Of a stretch of DNA of 64,000 nucleotides, positions 15,774 to 26,156 are shown in pieces. Numbering within the stretch: the first letter of the stretch is position 1; the number at the start of each line of letters is the position of its first letter. The translations under genes were made by a program, and so were the position numbers. Where the stretch lies: assembly GCA_017456055.1 (NCBI GenBank), contig JAFTKC010000019.1:62001-126000 (forward strand), given 5' to 3'. This stretch comes from Clostridia bacterium. Its GTDB lineage: Bacteria; Bacillota; Clostridia; Christensenellales; Borkfalkiaceae. The notes beneath the pieces were generated by a model. It was not told the DNA's origin. It did no database searches and was given only the letters and a program-made list of their open reading frames with translations.

Positions 15774-17945
15774 ATGCAACTAATAATCGTGGAGTCGCCA
15801 CACAAAGCAAAGACCATAGAGAAGTTTTTTAAGGGCGATTACAAAGTAGAAGCGTCAAAAGGGCACGTTAGAGATTTACCCGTAAATCGTATGGGAATAA
15901 GAATCGACAAGAATTTCGAGCCTTTTTACGAAATATCGGCAGATAAAAAATACGATATAAAAAGACTAAAAGACCTTTCAAAGAAAGCCGATAAAATATA
16001 TCTCGCAACCGACCCGGATAGAGAGGGGGAAGCGATATCTTGGCACTTAGCCGAAGTTTTAGAATTAAAAGAAAGTCAAATAAATCGTATAGAATTTAAC
16101 GAAATTTCAGAAAAAGCCGTTAAAAATGCCTTGGCAAATCCAAGAAAGATAGATATGGCACTAGTTGACGCGCAACAAGCACGTAGAGTTTTAGATAGAC
16201 TCGTTGGCTATAGTATTTCGCCTGCAGCAAGTTCACGTCTTAACGATAATTTATCTGCTGGAAGAGTTCAATCGGTAGTTCTAAAAATGGTAGTGGATAG
16301 AGAACGCGAAATACTAGCGTTCAAGCCCGAAGAATATTGGAATTTAAGAGCGCTTGTAGAACCAAAAAACAAGAGTGAATTTAAGGTTTTACTAGTTGAG
16401 AAAAACGGCAAAAAAATAAAAAAGCCAACTAACGAACAAGAGGCTATCCAAGTTGAAGAAGAGTTAAAAGCATCTTCATTTAGCGTAGCAAACGTTAAAA
16501 AGTCAGTTGTAAAATCACACGCTCCAGCGCCTTTTATAACTAGTACTCTTCAACAAGACGGCTCTATAAAATTAAACATTTCAGCCCCTAAGGTAATGCA
16601 AATTGCCCAAAGACTATACGAGGGTGTAGAAACTCCAAACGGCAACGTTGCGTTTATTACTTATATGAGAACGGACTCGGTTAGAGTATCTAGCGACGCG
16701 CAAAAATCTGCACTAGACTTTATAAGAGCCAACTACGGCGAAGACTACGTTCCTGCAAAACCAAACGTTTATCGCAGTAAAAACGATGCTCAAGATGCGC
16801 ACGAAGCAATTCGTCCTATAGATATAAACAAAACGCCTGAAAGCGTAAAGAGTATTTTAGATAGAGACCAATATAGACTCTATAAACTTATTTATGAAAG
16901 ATTTTTGGCTTCCCAAATGGCAGAGGCGAAATATAATAGCGTGGTTATAGACGTAAAGGCTGGCGATTACACTTTAAGAACTAGTGGAAAAACCTTGCTC
17001 TTTAAGGGCTATACGGCAGTATACGACGATAGCGCTAAAAACAACGATGAAGATGAAGAGAATAACGGATTATTGCCACCAGTTGAAGTGGGTGAACCGT
17101 TAAGTCTATTAAAGTTATTCAAGGAACAAAAGTTCACTAAACCTCCAGTTAGATATACTCAAGCGTCGCTAGTTAAAGCCATGCAAGACCACGGAATTGG
17201 TAGACCTTCAACGTACGCTACTATCGTTGGGAAATTGACCGATAAAAAGAGAGAATATTTAAGAGAAGAGAAAAAGCATCTTATTCCAAACGAAATAAGT
17301 TATTCTTTAATCGACTTTTTAGTAAAATATTTCCCCGATATCATGCAAATTAACTTTACGGCTAAAATGGAAGACGATTTAGACGATATAGGCGTTAACG
17401 GCAAAGATTGGCATAAACTTATTGCAGATTTCTACGGTCCTTTTGAAGAGCAATTAAACTCATCTAAGTTAACGGACGTTTTGTGTGAAAAGTGTGGCGC
17501 GCCAATGATTATAAATAGTGGTAAATTTGGCAACTATTATGCTTGTTCAAATTATCCAACCTGCAAAAATATTAAGCCTGTAAACGAAAAAATTGCAATT
17601 CCAACCGATATGATTTGCTCAAAGTGTGGTGGAATTATGGTAGAAAGAGAGGGAAAGTTCGGCAAGTTCTTGGCTTGTTCAAACTATCCAAAATGCAAAA
17701 ACACCATAAGTAAAACTGAAAACGTGGGCGTGTGTCCAGAGTGCGGAAAGCCAACCAAAAAGATGATTAGCCGTGGTGGAAAAACCTTCTACGGATGTTC
17801 AAGTTATCCTGAGTGCAAATTTATGAGTTGGGATATTCCAACGGGTGAAAGGTGCTCGTCTTGTGGCTCGTATATGGTTGAGATAGACGGAAAAATTAGT
17901 TGTTCAAATAAAAAGTGTAAAACAAATCAAGATGCAAAAAGTTAA
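15774..17945 (+). CDS. topA: DNA topoisomerase I
   Basis: Type IA enzyme that relaxes negative supercoils. The 723 residues hold the N-terminal TOPRIM domain (LIIVESPHKAKTIEKF, ATDPDREGEAISWH), NLSAGRVQSVVLKMVVDRE, the active-site segment FITYMRTDS with the catalytic tyrosine at about 297, and four C-terminal zinc-ribbon repeats: three standard (CEKCGAPM, CSKCGGIM, CPECGKPT) and one short final one (CSSCGSYM). GGAGG precedes ATG 15774. It overlaps trmFO by 14 bases. The dprA-topA-trmFO order is standard for Bacillota. Confidence 0.97.
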   Translation: MQLIIVESPHKAKTIEKFFKGDYKVEASKGHVRDLPVNRMGIRIDKNFEPFYEISADKKYDIKRLKDLSKKADKIYLATDPDREGEAISWHLAEVLELKESQINRIEFNEISEKAVKNALANPRKIDMALVDAQQARRVLDRLVGYSISPAASSRLNDNLSAGRVQSVVLKMVVDREREILAFKPEEYWNLRALVEPKNKSEFKVLLVEKNGKKIKKPTNEQEAIQVEEELKASSFSVANVKKSVVKSHAPAPFITSTLQQDGSIKLNISAPKVMQIAQRLYEGVETPNGNVAFITYMRTDSVRVSSDAQKSALDFIRANYGEDYVPAKPNVYRSKNDAQDAHEAIRPIDINKTPESVKSILDRDQYRLYKLIYERFLASQMAEAKYNSVVIDVKAGDYTLRTSGKTLLFKGYTAVYDDSAKNNDEDEENNGLLPPVEVGEPLSLLKLFKEQKFTKPPVRYTQASLVKAMQDHGIGRPSTYATIVGKLTDKKREYLREEKKHLIPNEISYSLIDFLVKYFPDIMQINFTAKMEDDLDDIGVNGKDWHKLIADFYGPFEEQLNSSKLTDVLCEKCGAPMIINSGKFGNYYACSNYPTCKNIKPVNEKIAIPTDMICSKCGGIMVEREGKFGKFLACSNYPKCKNTISKTENVGVCPECGKPTKKMISRGGKTFYGCSSYPECKFMSWDIPTGERCSSCGSYMVEIDGKISCSNKKCKTNQDAKS

Positions 17946-19242
17946 GGTAATAGGCGCAGGGCTAGCAGGCGTTGAATCGGCGTATTATTTGGCAAGAAAA
18001 GGCATAAAAGTAGAACTGTACGATATAAAGCCAAATTCTTTTACGCCCGCACATAAAAGTAAAAATTTTGGGGAGTTAGTATGTTCTAACTCGTTAAAGA
18101 ATAACGACGTTTATGGAAACGCCGCGGGGCTACTTAAACAAGAAATGCGTTTAATGGGTTCTCTCGTTATGGAGGCTGCCGACAAAACGCAAGTCCCTGC
18201 AGGTGGAGCGCTAGCAGTAAATAGAGAAGAATTTTCAAATTATATAACCGAAAAGATTAAAAGCCAAGAAAATATAGAAGTTATTTGCAAAGAAGTGGAA
18301 GATATTGATTTTGACGAGTACACTATAATTGCAACAGGACCTTTAACAACTCCTAAATTAGCCGAAAAAATATCTTCAATAGTGGGCGAAGGTTTGTATT
18401 TTTTCGATGCGTCAGCACCAATCGTCGAGTTCGATAGTATTGATATGAGCGAGGCATTTTTCGGGGATAGGTATAATAGGGGCAACGGCGACCACATTAA
18501 TTGCCCAATGAATAAAGAGCAGTACGAGGCTTTTGTTGAAGAACTTCTAAAAGCAGAGAAAATAGGGTTAAAAACTTTTGAAAACTCTGCCGTTTTTGAA
18601 GGGTGTATGCCTGTAGAAGTTATGGCTTCAAGGGGAAAAGATAGCCTAAGATTTGGCCCCTTAAAGCCGGTTGGACTGGACGATCCAAGAACGGGTAGAT
18701 GGGCTTACGCAACCTTGCAACTTAGAAAGGAAGATAAAGAAGGTACAATGTATAACTTAGTTGGTTTTCAAACCAATCTAAAGTTTAAAGAGCAAAAGAG
18801 AGTGTTTTCCATGATACCAGCCCTAAAGAACGCCGAATTCGTTAGATATGGAGTTATGCATAGGAATACCTTTATAAACTCCCCTCAAGTGCTAGATAAA
18901 GATTACTCACTAAAAAATGCGGGTAAAATATTCTTTGCAGGGCAAATTACGGGCGTTGAAGGGTACGTTGAAAGCGCCGGAAGTGGACTTTTAGCGGGAA
19001 TATATTGCGAAAGAAAAATTCGTAATAAAGAGATAAGTTATATATCGGAAAAAACCGTTTCGGGCGCACTTATTAAATACATAACTAGCCCAAACGCAAA
19101 CTTTCAACCAATGAACGCTAACTTTGGTATATTGCCACCCCCAAATGAAATGACTAGAGATAAAGCGTTAAAAAAGAAAAGACAAGCACAAGAGAGTTTA
19201 AGTAAAGTAGAAGAATTTATCAAGGAGATGAATATATGTTAG
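17932..19242 (+). CDS. trmFO: tRNA:m5U54 methyltransferase TrmFO
   Basis: Folate- and FAD-dependent enzyme that methylates U54 in the T-loop of tRNA, the Bacillota alternative to TrmA. The 436 residues begin with the FAD-binding motif [18 protein letters not shown]. Family motifs include [20 protein letters not shown] with the catalytic-region cysteine, [16 protein letters not shown] and [19 protein letters not shown]. The start lies inside topA. It is followed by hslV with a seven-base overlap. Confidence 0.96.
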   Translation: MQKVKVIGAGLAGVESAYYLARKGIKVELYDIKPNSFTPAHKSKNFGELVCSNSLKNNDVYGNAAGLLKQEMRLMGSLVMEAADKTQVPAGGALAVNREEFSNYITEKIKSQENIEVICKEVEDIDFDEYTIIATGPLTTPKLAEKISSIVGEGLYFFDASAPIVEFDSIDMSEAFFGDRYNRGNGDHINCPMNKEQYEAFVEELLKAEKIGLKTFENSAVFEGCMPVEVMASRGKDSLRFGPLKPVGLDDPRTGRWAYATLQLRKEDKEGTMYNLVGFQTNLKFKEQKRVFSMIPALKNAEFVRYGVMHRNTFINSPQVLDKDYSLKNAGKIFFAGQITGVEGYVESAGSGLLAGIYCERKIRNKEISYISEKTVSGALIKYITSPNANFQPMNANFGILPPPNEMTRDKALKKKRQAQESLSKVEEFIKEMNIC

Positions 19243-19769
19243 AATTTAAGGGGACAACTATTTGCGCGGTTAAAAGAGATGGAAAAACCGCGATTGCAGG
19301 CGACGGACAAGTGACTATGTCGCAGTCGATTATTTTCAAAAACAACGCCGTAAAGGTTAGAAGAATTTATGGTGGGAAGGTGCTATTTGGTTTTGCAGGT
19401 TCCGTTTCGGATGCGTTTGCACTCTCGGAGAGATTTGAGGAAATGCTTAATAAGTATTCGGGAAATCTTATGAGAAGCGTAGTAGAACTTGCAGAACTTT
19501 GGCGTACCGACAAGATTAGAAAGTTAGAGGCTATGATGATTACCGCCGATAAGGACACTCTTTTAATCGTATCGGGAACGGGTGAAGTGATAGAGCCTGA
19601 AGAAGGAGTATGCGCTATCGGTAGTGGTGGAAACTACGCGTTAGCAGCGGCAAGAGCGCTACTTAAAGAAACCGATTATTCGGCGGAAGAAATTGCTAAA
19701 AAAGCGCTTCACATAGCAAGTGAAATTTGCGTGTTTACTAACGATCATATTACTTGCGAAACGCTTTAA
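19236..19769 (+). CDS. hslV: ATP-dependent protease peptidase subunit HslV
   Basis: Peptidase ring of the HslUV protease, a bacterial relative of proteasome beta subunits. The 177 residues contain [20 protein letters not shown], where the first threonine (residue 7) is the expected N-terminal nucleophile after processing. No start codon lies next to the threonine, so six residues (MLEFKG) must be removed; the glycine at -1 is as in proteasome propeptides. Position 2 is leucine, so the serine mechanism described for Bacillus CodW cannot apply. ATG 19236 overlaps trmFO and has AAGGAG upstream. hslU follows after 11 bases. Confidence 0.95.
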   Translation: MLEFKGTTICAVKRDGKTAIAGDGQVTMSQSIIFKNNAVKVRRIYGGKVLFGFAGSVSDAFALSERFEEMLNKYSGNLMRSVVELAELWRTDKIRKLEAMMITADKDTLLIVSGTGEVIEPEEGVCAIGSGGNYALAAARALLKETDYSAEEIAKKALHIASEICVFTNDHITCETL

Positions 19770-19780
19770 GGAGGTAGAAA

Positions 19781-21085
19781 ATGAATTTGACGCCAAGAGA
19801 AATAGTAGAGCAATTAGATAAATATATCGTAGGGCAAGACAAGGCTAAAAAGGCCGTAGCAATTGCCCTACGAAATAGATATAGAAGAAGTCAGTTATCA
19901 CTTCAAGAAATGGAAGAGATAACGCCGAAAAATATTATAATGAAAGGACCTACGGGCGTAGGTAAAACGGAAATTGCAAGAAGACTTGCAAAATTAGTTG
20001 GAGCGCCTTTTATTAAAGTAGAAGCAACCAAGTATACTGAAGTAGGCTACGTTGGAAGAGACGTAGAATCTATGATAAGAGATTTAGTTGAGTGTTCGGT
20101 TAGACTCGTAAAGGAAGAAAGATTTAAAAAAGTCAACGAAAAGGCAGGTAGCGTAGTAGATAATAAACTAGCAAAAATCGTTGCCGAAGCTAGAAAGATA
20201 GAAAAGGGTGAAACTCCCGATAATATATTCCAACAGAATATTTTAGATGGATTAAAGAAAGGCTATTACGATAACGAAGTAATTGAAGTTGAAATCGAAG
20301 ATAATCCTAAGCCGATGGAATTAATTCCAGGTGGAGCAGAGATTAGCATAGGCAGTATTTTCGGCGACTTTATGCCAAAGAAGAAAAAGAAGAGAAAATT
20401 AACCGTAAAAGAGGCGAGAAAACTTCTAATCGAAGAGGAAGCGAATAAACTTATCGATAATGATTCAGTTAACGAAGAGGCTATAAGAAGAGCCGAGCAA
20501 GAGGGTATAATCTTTATCGACGAAATAGATAAAATTGCCGCAAAAGGTACTACTAGTGGTGGGCAGGACGTTTCTAGAGAGGGCGTTCAAAGAGATATTC
20601 TTCCAATAGTAGAGGGTTCTACCGTTATGACTAAGTACGGCGCTATCAAAACCGATTATATCTTGTTTATTGCAGCGGGCGCTTTCCACGTCTCAAAGGT
20701 GAGTGATTTAATTCCAGAACTTCAAGGAAGATTTCCTATTTTAGTGGAATTAAATAGTTTATCTAAAGAAGATTTCGTGGCGATTTTAACCACTCCACAA
20801 AACGCAATAACTTTGCAATACGCAACCTTGTTAAAGGTGGACGGCGTGGACTTAAAGTTTACTAAAGACGCTATTGAAGAAATTGCAATTTTAGCCGAGC
20901 AAATGAACTCAACTAGCGAAGATATAGGCGCTAGAAGACTTCATACGGTTATGGAAAATCTACTAGAAGAAATTTCTTTCGATGCAGATGGCAGTCAAAA
21001 AGAAATAGTGGTAGACAAAAAGTACGTGACCGAGAAATTCGTTAAGGAATTAAATAAGAAAGATTTGAAAAAATATATTCTCTAG
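19781..21085 (+). CDS. hslU: HslU AAA+ unfoldase
   Basis: ATPase that unfolds substrates and feeds them to HslV. The 434 residues have the N-terminal [19 protein letters not shown], Walker [16 protein letters not shown] near 65-79, pore motif [13 protein letters not shown], an I-domain (about 110-230), Walker [13 protein letters not shown] and sensor-2 region [19 protein letters not shown]. The C-terminal tail KKYIL is the hydrophobic plug that opens HslV. AAGGAGG precedes ATG 19781 at ideal distance. codY, often next in Bacilli, is absent; hisS follows. Confidence 0.97.
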   Translation: MNLTPREIVEQLDKYIVGQDKAKKAVAIALRNRYRRSQLSLQEMEEITPKNIIMKGPTGVGKTEIARRLAKLVGAPFIKVEATKYTEVGYVGRDVESMIRDLVECSVRLVKEERFKKVNEKAGSVVDNKLAKIVAEARKIEKGETPDNIFQQNILDGLKKGYYDNEVIEVEIEDNPKPMELIPGGAEISIGSIFGDFMPKKKKKRKLTVKEARKLLIEEEANKLIDNDSVNEEAIRRAEQEGIIFIDEIDKIAAKGTTSGGQDVSREGVQRDILPIVEGSTVMTKYGAIKTDYILFIAAGAFHVSKVSDLIPELQGRFPILVELNSLSKEDFVAILTTPQNAITLQYATLLKVDGVDLKFTKDAIEEIAILAEQMNSTSEDIGARRLHTVMENLLEEISFDADGSQKEIVVDKKYVTEKFVKELNKKDLKKYIL

Positions 21086-21097
21086 GGAAAGAAAAAA

Positions 21098-22351
21098 ATG
21101 ATTAACATACCAAAAGGAACTAAAGACGTTTTGCCAAAGGACAGTTATAAATGGCAATACGTAGAAAAAATCGCAAGGGATACGGCAAACTCTTTTGCCG
21201 TAAATGAAATTAGAACGCCGACTTTCGAGCATACCGAAGTATTTTTACGGGGCGTTGGCGAAACGACGGATATAGTAAATAAAGAGATGTATACCTTTAT
21301 GGATAAGGGTGATAGAAGTATTACCTTAAAACCAGAAGGGACGGCGGGCGTTGCAAGGTCGTTTGTGGAAAATGGGCTTTACGCAGGCACGCTACCTGCT
21401 AAACTATTTTATATCTCGCCTTGTTTTAGGTATGAAAGACCACAAGCGGGAAGACTTAGAGAATTCCACCAATTTGGCGTGGAAGTGCTTGGCAGCACCT
21501 TGCCTAATAGTGACGCTGAAACTATAATTTTAGCAAAGACCTTCTTAGAAAAACTAGGGGTAAAAAACGTCACTTTATATATAAATAGCATAGGTTGTCC
21601 TGAGTGTAGAAAAAAATATGCAGAAGCATTAAAGACTTATATGAGCGATAACTACGATAAACTTTGCGATTTATGTAAGGATAGGTTAGTTAAAAATCCA
21701 ATGAGAGTTCTTGATTGTAAAAATCCTGAATGCAACAAGTTAACGGCAAACGCACCAAGTATTTTAGACTATATTTGTGAAGATTGTAAAAACCACTTTG
21801 AAAGCGTTCAAAAACTACTTAAAATTGCTGGCGTAGAGTTTAAGATTAACCCAAATATCGTTAGGGGCTTAGACTATTATACCAAGACGGTATTTGAATT
21901 CGTTTCGGAAAATATCGGAGTTCAAAGCACCGTATGTGGTGGAGGAAGATACGATAAACTAATAGCAGAGTTTGGTGGCCCTGATACACCGGGAATAGGC
22001 TTTGCAGTCGGCATTGAAAGGCTAATTTTAATGCTCGATAATCTCGGCGTGGAAATTCCCAACGAAAATAAGGTAAAAATCTATCTTGCTCCAATGGGAG
22101 AAAAGGAAAGCGAAAAAGCGTTCGAGTTAGTTTGTGAACTTAGAAAAAACGGCGTAGTTGCAGAAACCGACCACGTTGGTAGAGGTATAAAAGCGCAGTT
22201 TAAGTATGCAGACAAGATAGGCGCTGAGTTCGTGGGTGTAATCGGCTCGTTTGAACTCGAAAAAGGGGTTGTAAAACTCAAAAATATGAAAGACGGACAA
22301 GAAATGGAAGTTGTTTTTTCTAGCCTTGTCGACGCAGTTAAAAACGCTTAA
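21098..22351 (+). CDS. hisS: Histidyl-tRNA synthetase
   Basis: Class II aminoacyl-tRNA synthetase for histidine. The 417 residues show motif 1 (PTFEHTEVFLRGVGETTDIV), motif 2 (FRYERPQAGRLREFHQ), the histidine-specific VRGLDYYTKTVFE and GGGRYDKL, and the C-terminal anticodon-binding domain from about 325. An insertion between motifs carries eight or more cysteines (CPECRKK to CEDCKNHF), suggesting a metal-binding or stabilising subdomain. It is 12 bases after hslU. No T-box precedes it, so it is controlled with the operon. Confidence 0.97.
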   Translation: MINIPKGTKDVLPKDSYKWQYVEKIARDTANSFAVNEIRTPTFEHTEVFLRGVGETTDIVNKEMYTFMDKGDRSITLKPEGTAGVARSFVENGLYAGTLPAKLFYISPCFRYERPQAGRLREFHQFGVEVLGSTLPNSDAETIILAKTFLEKLGVKNVTLYINSIGCPECRKKYAEALKTYMSDNYDKLCDLCKDRLVKNPMRVLDCKNPECNKLTANAPSILDYICEDCKNHFESVQKLLKIAGVEFKINPNIVRGLDYYTKTVFEFVSENIGVQSTVCGGGRYDKLIAEFGGPDTPGIGFAVGIERLILMLDNLGVEIPNENKVKIYLAPMGEKESEKAFELVCELRKNGVVAETDHVGRGIKAQFKYADKIGAEFVGVIGSFELEKGVVKLKNMKDGQEMEVVFSSLVDAVKNA

Positions 22352-22353
22352 AA

Positions 22354-22767
22354 ATGAAAGAGATAGGAATAGTAAAAAAAACGGCTCAAGAAACTGCGAG
22401 CGTTGAAATAAATAAGAAAGAAGAGTGCAGTAAATGTGGAATGTGTATGTTTCCCAAGAACGCAAGGAGCATGGAAGTAATTGCAATCAACGAGATTGGC
22501 GCAAAGGAAGAAGACCAAGTAATAGTTGAGATAAAAGACAAGGGTAAAATGCTTGGAATGACTTTAGTGTTCGTAGTTCCACTTTTGCTTTTATGCCTTG
22601 CGATAGGGCTAAACTACTTTTTTATAAAAAATGAACTTATAGTGCTTATAATGGGCGTTGGAGCAGTTGTATTGTGGTACGTGATTTTATCGTTTATTGA
22701 TAAAAAATTAAAAACGACTAAAAAATACGGCACAGAAATAATTCAAATACTAAAAAAAGAAAAATAA
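22354..22767 (+). CDS. RseC/SoxR-reducing-system family membrane protein
   Basis: 137 residues with two transmembrane helices at about 68-88 and 94-114 (LGMTLVFVVPLLLLCLAIGL and LIVLIMGVGAVVLWYVILSF). A cytosolic N-terminal segment bears three closely spaced cysteines (ECSKCGMCMF). This is the layout of the RseC family, linked to Rnf/Rsx electron-transfer complexes and redox control. An Rnf operon lies 2.6 kb downstream on the other strand, which makes a link plausible but not shown. It starts two bases after hisS. Confidence 0.72.
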   Translation: MKEIGIVKKTAQETASVEINKKEECSKCGMCMFPKNARSMEVIAINEIGAKEEDQVIVEIKDKGKMLGMTLVFVVPLLLLCLAIGLNYFFIKNELIVLIMGVGAVVLWYVILSFIDKKLKTTKKYGTEIIQILKKEK

Positions 22768-22788
22768 ATTTAAATACAGGAGATAGAC

Positions 22789-24039
22789 ATGATTGATTAT
22801 TCTACCATTAAAAACACCGATGCGGAAGTTTACGCAAGCATCAAAAGAGAACTAGGCAGACAAAGAAATAACATTGAACTTATTGCTAGTGAAAACTTTG
22901 TTTCTGAAAGCGTTCTAAACGCAGTTGGTAGCGTTCTAACCAATAAATATGCAGAAGGTTATCCCGCACATAGATACTATGGTGGTTGTGAATACGTTGA
23001 CGAAGTGGAAACTCTTGCAATTGAAAGAGCAAAAAAACTTTTCGGTGCAGACCACGTAAACGTTCAACCACATAGTGGCGCAAACGCAAACTTTGCAGTG
23101 TATTTTGCCGTTCTTAATCCAGGCGATACCATTTTGGGTATGAGTTTAGCGCACGGTGGACACTTAACTCACGGAAGTAGTGTGACCGTTTCAGGTAAAT
23201 ACTTTAAGAGCGTTGGATACGGCGTTAGTAAGGAAACGGGAACGATTGACTATGATGAACTTGAAAGACTTGCCCTAGAAATTAAACCGAAAATTGTCGT
23301 TTCGGGAGCATCGGCATATTCTAGAATAATCGACTTTAAGAGAATAAGAGAAATCTGCGATAGGGTTGGCGCATACATGATGGTAGATATAGCGCACATA
23401 GCAGGTTTAGTTGCAACGGGATTACACCCAAGCCCCGTTCCATACGCAGATTTCGTCACCACGACTACTCATAAGACCTTGAGAGGTCCAAGAGGTGGTA
23501 TGATTATGTGTAAGGAAGAATACGCAAAATTGATTGATAAAGCAGTGTTCCCAGGCACTCAAGGCGGCCCTTTAATGCACATTATCGCAGGTAAGGCAGT
23601 TGCTTTTGGAGAAGCGTTAAAGCCTGAATTTAAGGAATATCAAACTCAAATTCTTAAAAATGCAAAGGCTATGAGCCAAAGATTTTTAGAACTCGGTGTT
23701 AATCTCGTTTCTGATGGAACGGACAATCACTTAATGCTACTTGATTTATCTAATATGGATATTACCGGTAAAGAACTTGAAATTATGTTAGATAAAGTAA
23801 ATATTACTCTAAATAAAAACGCAATTCCATTTGACCAAAAGAGCGCTTTTGTGACGAGTGGTGTTAGAATTGGAACTCCTAGCGTGACGAGTAGAGGCTT
23901 TAAGGAAGAGGACTGTGTAAAAGTTGCGGAACTAATTACAAAGATTATTAAAGAAAAAGAAAGCGCATTTGATTACGTAAGAGAAGAAGTTAAGAAGTTA
24001 ATAGAAAAATTTCCTTTATATAAAGGTGAAGAAGACTAA
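22789..24039 (+). CDS. glyA: Serine hydroxymethyltransferase
   Basis: PLP enzyme converting serine and tetrahydrofolate to glycine and 5,10-methylene-tetrahydrofolate, the one-carbon donor also used by TrmFO. The 416 residues include [40 protein letters not shown], the PLP lysine in [16 protein letters not shown] (about 222-237) and [28 protein letters not shown] precedes ATG 22789. It is in the long comM operon, 21 bases after the RseC-like gene. Confidence 0.97.
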   Translation: MIDYSTIKNTDAEVYASIKRELGRQRNNIELIASENFVSESVLNAVGSVLTNKYAEGYPAHRYYGGCEYVDEVETLAIERAKKLFGADHVNVQPHSGANANFAVYFAVLNPGDTILGMSLAHGGHLTHGSSVTVSGKYFKSVGYGVSKETGTIDYDELERLALEIKPKIVVSGASAYSRIIDFKRIREICDRVGAYMMVDIAHIAGLVATGLHPSPVPYADFVTTTTHKTLRGPRGGMIMCKEEYAKLIDKAVFPGTQGGPLMHIIAGKAVAFGEALKPEFKEYQTQILKNAKAMSQRFLELGVNLVSDGTDNHLMLLDLSNMDITGKELEIMLDKVNITLNKNAIPFDQKSAFVTSGVRIGTPSVTSRGFKEEDCVKVAELITKIIKEKESAFDYVREEVKKLIEKFPLYKGEED

Positions 24040-24044
24040 TAAAA

Positions 24045-24728
24045 ATGGAAACTTTCGATAGAGTAAAACTACTTATAGGTGGCGAAAACTATCTAAAACT
24101 AAAAAATAGCAAGGTTGCAGTATTTGGCGTAGGTGGAGTAGGTGGCTACGTCGTCGAAGCGCTCGTTAGAAGTGGAGTAGAGAATATTACTATCTTTGAT
24201 AGCGACGTGGTTGCTAAAAGCAATTTAAATCGCCAAATTATAGCGACGAGTGAGAATTTAGGTAGGGATAAGGTTGAAGTTCTAAAAGAGAGAGTGCTTT
24301 CAATCAATAAAAACGCTAAAGTAAAGTGTGAAAAAGTTTTTTATCTTCCCGAAAACGCCGATAATTTTGATTTAAGTGGATACGACTACGTAGTCGACGC
24401 CGTAGATACGGTGACTGCTAAAATTGAGATTATCGAAAGGTGCAAGAAAGCGGGAGTAAAAGTAATTTCTTGTATGGGTACGGGTGGAAAACTTAATCCC
24501 CTAGAATTAAAAGTTTGCAATATCGAAAAAACTAGCGTTTGTCCACTAGCAAGGGTTATGCGTAGAGAACTAAAAAAGCGTAATATAAGCGACGTTTTAG
24601 TGGTGTACTCTACTGAAGAGTCTAAGGGCGAAACGAAAGAAAAATCACCTCCGTCAATGATATTCGTTCCTGCATCAGCAGGTTTATTGATAGCAAAAAC
24701 GGTGGTGGAAGATTTAATAAGTAGGTGA
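24045..24728 (+). CDS. ThiF-family E1-like protein, probable tRNA t6A dehydratase (TcdA)
   Basis: 227-residue E1-like adenylating enzyme. GVGGVGGYVVEALVRSG at about 29-45 binds ATP, FDSDVVAKSNLNRQ holds the conserved Asp and Arg, and DAVDTVTAKIEI matches the TcdA/CsdL family, which cyclises N6-threonylcarbamoyladenosine at A37 of tRNA. It lacks the CxxC zinc pairs of MoeB/ThiF. ATG 24045 is five bases after glyA. The context with trmFO, trmD and hisS is tRNA-related, in line with this call. Its TGA overlaps a possible GTG of the next gene. Confidence 0.8.
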   Translation: METFDRVKLLIGGENYLKLKNSKVAVFGVGGVGGYVVEALVRSGVENITIFDSDVVAKSNLNRQIIATSENLGRDKVEVLKERVLSINKNAKVKCEKVFYLPENADNFDLSGYDYVVDAVDTVTAKIEIIERCKKAGVKVISCMGTGGKLNPLELKVCNIEKTSVCPLARVMRRELKKRNISDVLVVYSTEESKGETKEKSPPSMIFVPASAGLLIAKTVVEDLISR

Positions 24729-24733
24729 AAAAT

Positions 24734-25270
24734 ATGAAGTTATTGATAGCGTCAGACTTGCACGGCTCGGCATATTATGCCGAAAAGATAGTTAACGTTT
24801 TTAAGGAAATTAAAGCGGATAAACTTATATTGTTAGGTGATATTTATAATCACGGACCAAGAAATCCTTTCCCAAAAGGATATGAAACAATGAGCGTTTC
24901 TAATATCTTAAATCAAATGAAAGAAGATATTATAGTAGTTAAAGGGAATTGTGATAGTGAAGTGGATAAAATGATATCGGAGTTCGACTTTTTAGAGAGT
25001 TCCACCATCATTGATAATGATAAGACTATCTTTTTAACGCACGGACACGTGTACAATAAAGATAATATGCCAAAAACTAGGTTTGACGCCCTTATTTATG
25101 GACATTTTCACACGGGCTTTATTGACAAGGTTAACGGCGTTGTAGTGGCAAATACGGGCTCACTTTCTCTTCCTAAAAATGATACGCCAAGCAGTTATTT
25201 AGTGCTTGAAAACGGTTTGTTGCAATTGTTTGATATAGACGGAAAAAAGATTGCGGAAACGAAAATTTAA
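24734..25270 (+). CDS. yfcE: YfcE/MJ0936-family metallophosphoesterase
   Basis: 178-residue calcineurin-like phosphodiesterase. Metal ligands are in SDLHGS (9-14), LLGDIYNHGPR, VVKGNCDSEVD, FLTHGHVY and YGHFHTG, the full set of a two-metal site. YfcE proteins hydrolyse phosphodiesters, but the natural substrate is unclear. I chose ATG 24734, which gives the canonical MKLLIASDLHGS with AGGTG at correct spacing, over GTG 24725, which sits inside that site. It is the last gene of the operon and is followed by a strong terminator. Confidence 0.88.
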   Translation: MKLLIASDLHGSAYYAEKIVNVFKEIKADKLILLGDIYNHGPRNPFPKGYETMSVSNILNQMKEDIIVVKGNCDSEVDKMISEFDFLESSTIIDNDKTIFLTHGHVYNKDNMPKTRFDALIYGHFHTGFIDKVNGVVVANTGSLSLPKNDTPSSYLVLENGLLQLFDIDGKKIAETKI

Positions 25271-25284
25271 TTAAATAAAAAATA

Positions 25285-25319
25285 AAAAAAGGAGTAAAGA
25301 ATTTTCTTTACTCCTTTTT
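25285..25319. terminator. Bidirectional terminator between yfcE and rnfB
   Basis: AAAAAAAGGAGTAAAG and CTTTACTCCTTTTT form a perfect stem with A-run on one side and T-run on the other, so it can serve both converging operons. Confidence 0.92.
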
Positions 25320-25333
25320 CTTTTAACCAAATA

Positions 25334-26146
25334 TTAAAGTTTAATAATACACTTTCTTGGGCATTTGTCAGCGCAAAGACCGCATTTTGTACATTTATTA
25401 TAATCAATAACGGGTAAGTTATCAACCATAGTTATTGCATCGCTAGGACAAGATTTTGCACATATTCCGCATGCGATACAGCCGTTTTTACAAGCCGACA
25501 TAACTTCTTTACCCTTGCATTTAGATGAACAACCAATATAAACTTTTGCGCTTCTTGGAATAAGTTCTATTATATGTTTTGGACAAGTTCTAACGCAAGT
25601 GCTACAAGCCGTACAATTGTGGAAGTTGTTTTTAGCGAGTCCGTTTTCTAAGCCCATAGCGTTAAATTTGCAAACTTTCTCGCAAGAGCCTTTGCCTAAG
25701 CAACCATAAGAGCAGAGTTTGTCGCCCCCTTGCATTGCGTTTAAGGCTTCGCAAGTTTCAATGCCAATATAATCGAATTTTTTAGTGGTATTATCGTTAT
25801 TCCCAACGCATTTAACTACTGCCATCATAGGCTCGGCGTCTTTTACTTCAACGCCTAGAATAGTAGCAATCATAACTTTACTATCTTTTGCCGTAGCGGC
25901 GCAATCGTTTATATTTGCTCTACCTTCAACTAACGCTTTAGCAAAGTCTGCGCAACCTGCATATCCACAACCACCGCAATTAGCACCCGAAAGATTTTCA
26001 GTCACTTCTGCAATTTTTGGGTTTTCTTCAACTGCGCAAAATTTGTTTACTACTAAAATCAATATCGTAAATATAATGCAAAGTACTCCAAGGATTACTA
26101 AAACCCAAGTAAAACCTTGCCAATTTATACTATTTAATAAATTCAT
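25334..26146 (-). CDS. rnfB: Rnf complex subunit RnfB
   Basis: Ferredoxin-accepting subunit of the Rnf complex, which couples electron flow from reduced ferredoxin to NAD with ion export across the membrane. The 270 residues start with one membrane helix (about 12-33), then the Fe-S domain CGGCGYAGCADFAKALVEG, then several cysteine clusters: CTACSTCVRTCP, CIACGICAKSCP and CTKCGLCADKCP, each fit to hold a 4Fe-4S cluster, plus irregular cysteines in between. It is the last gene of the rnfCDGEAB operon. Confidence 0.95.
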   Translation of the reverse strand: MNLLNSINWQGFTWVLVILGVLCIIFTILILVVNKFCAVEENPKIAEVTENLSGANCGGCGYAGCADFAKALVEGRANINDCAATAKDSKVMIATILGVEVKDAEPMMAVVKCVGNNDNTTKKFDYIGIETCEALNAMQGGDKLCSYGCLGKGSCEKVCKFNAMGLENGLAKNNFHNCTACSTCVRTCPKHIIELIPRSAKVYIGCSSKCKGKEVMSACKNGCIACGICAKSCPSDAITMVDNLPVIDYNKCTKCGLCADKCPRKCIIKL

Positions 26147-26156
26147 AATTCACCTC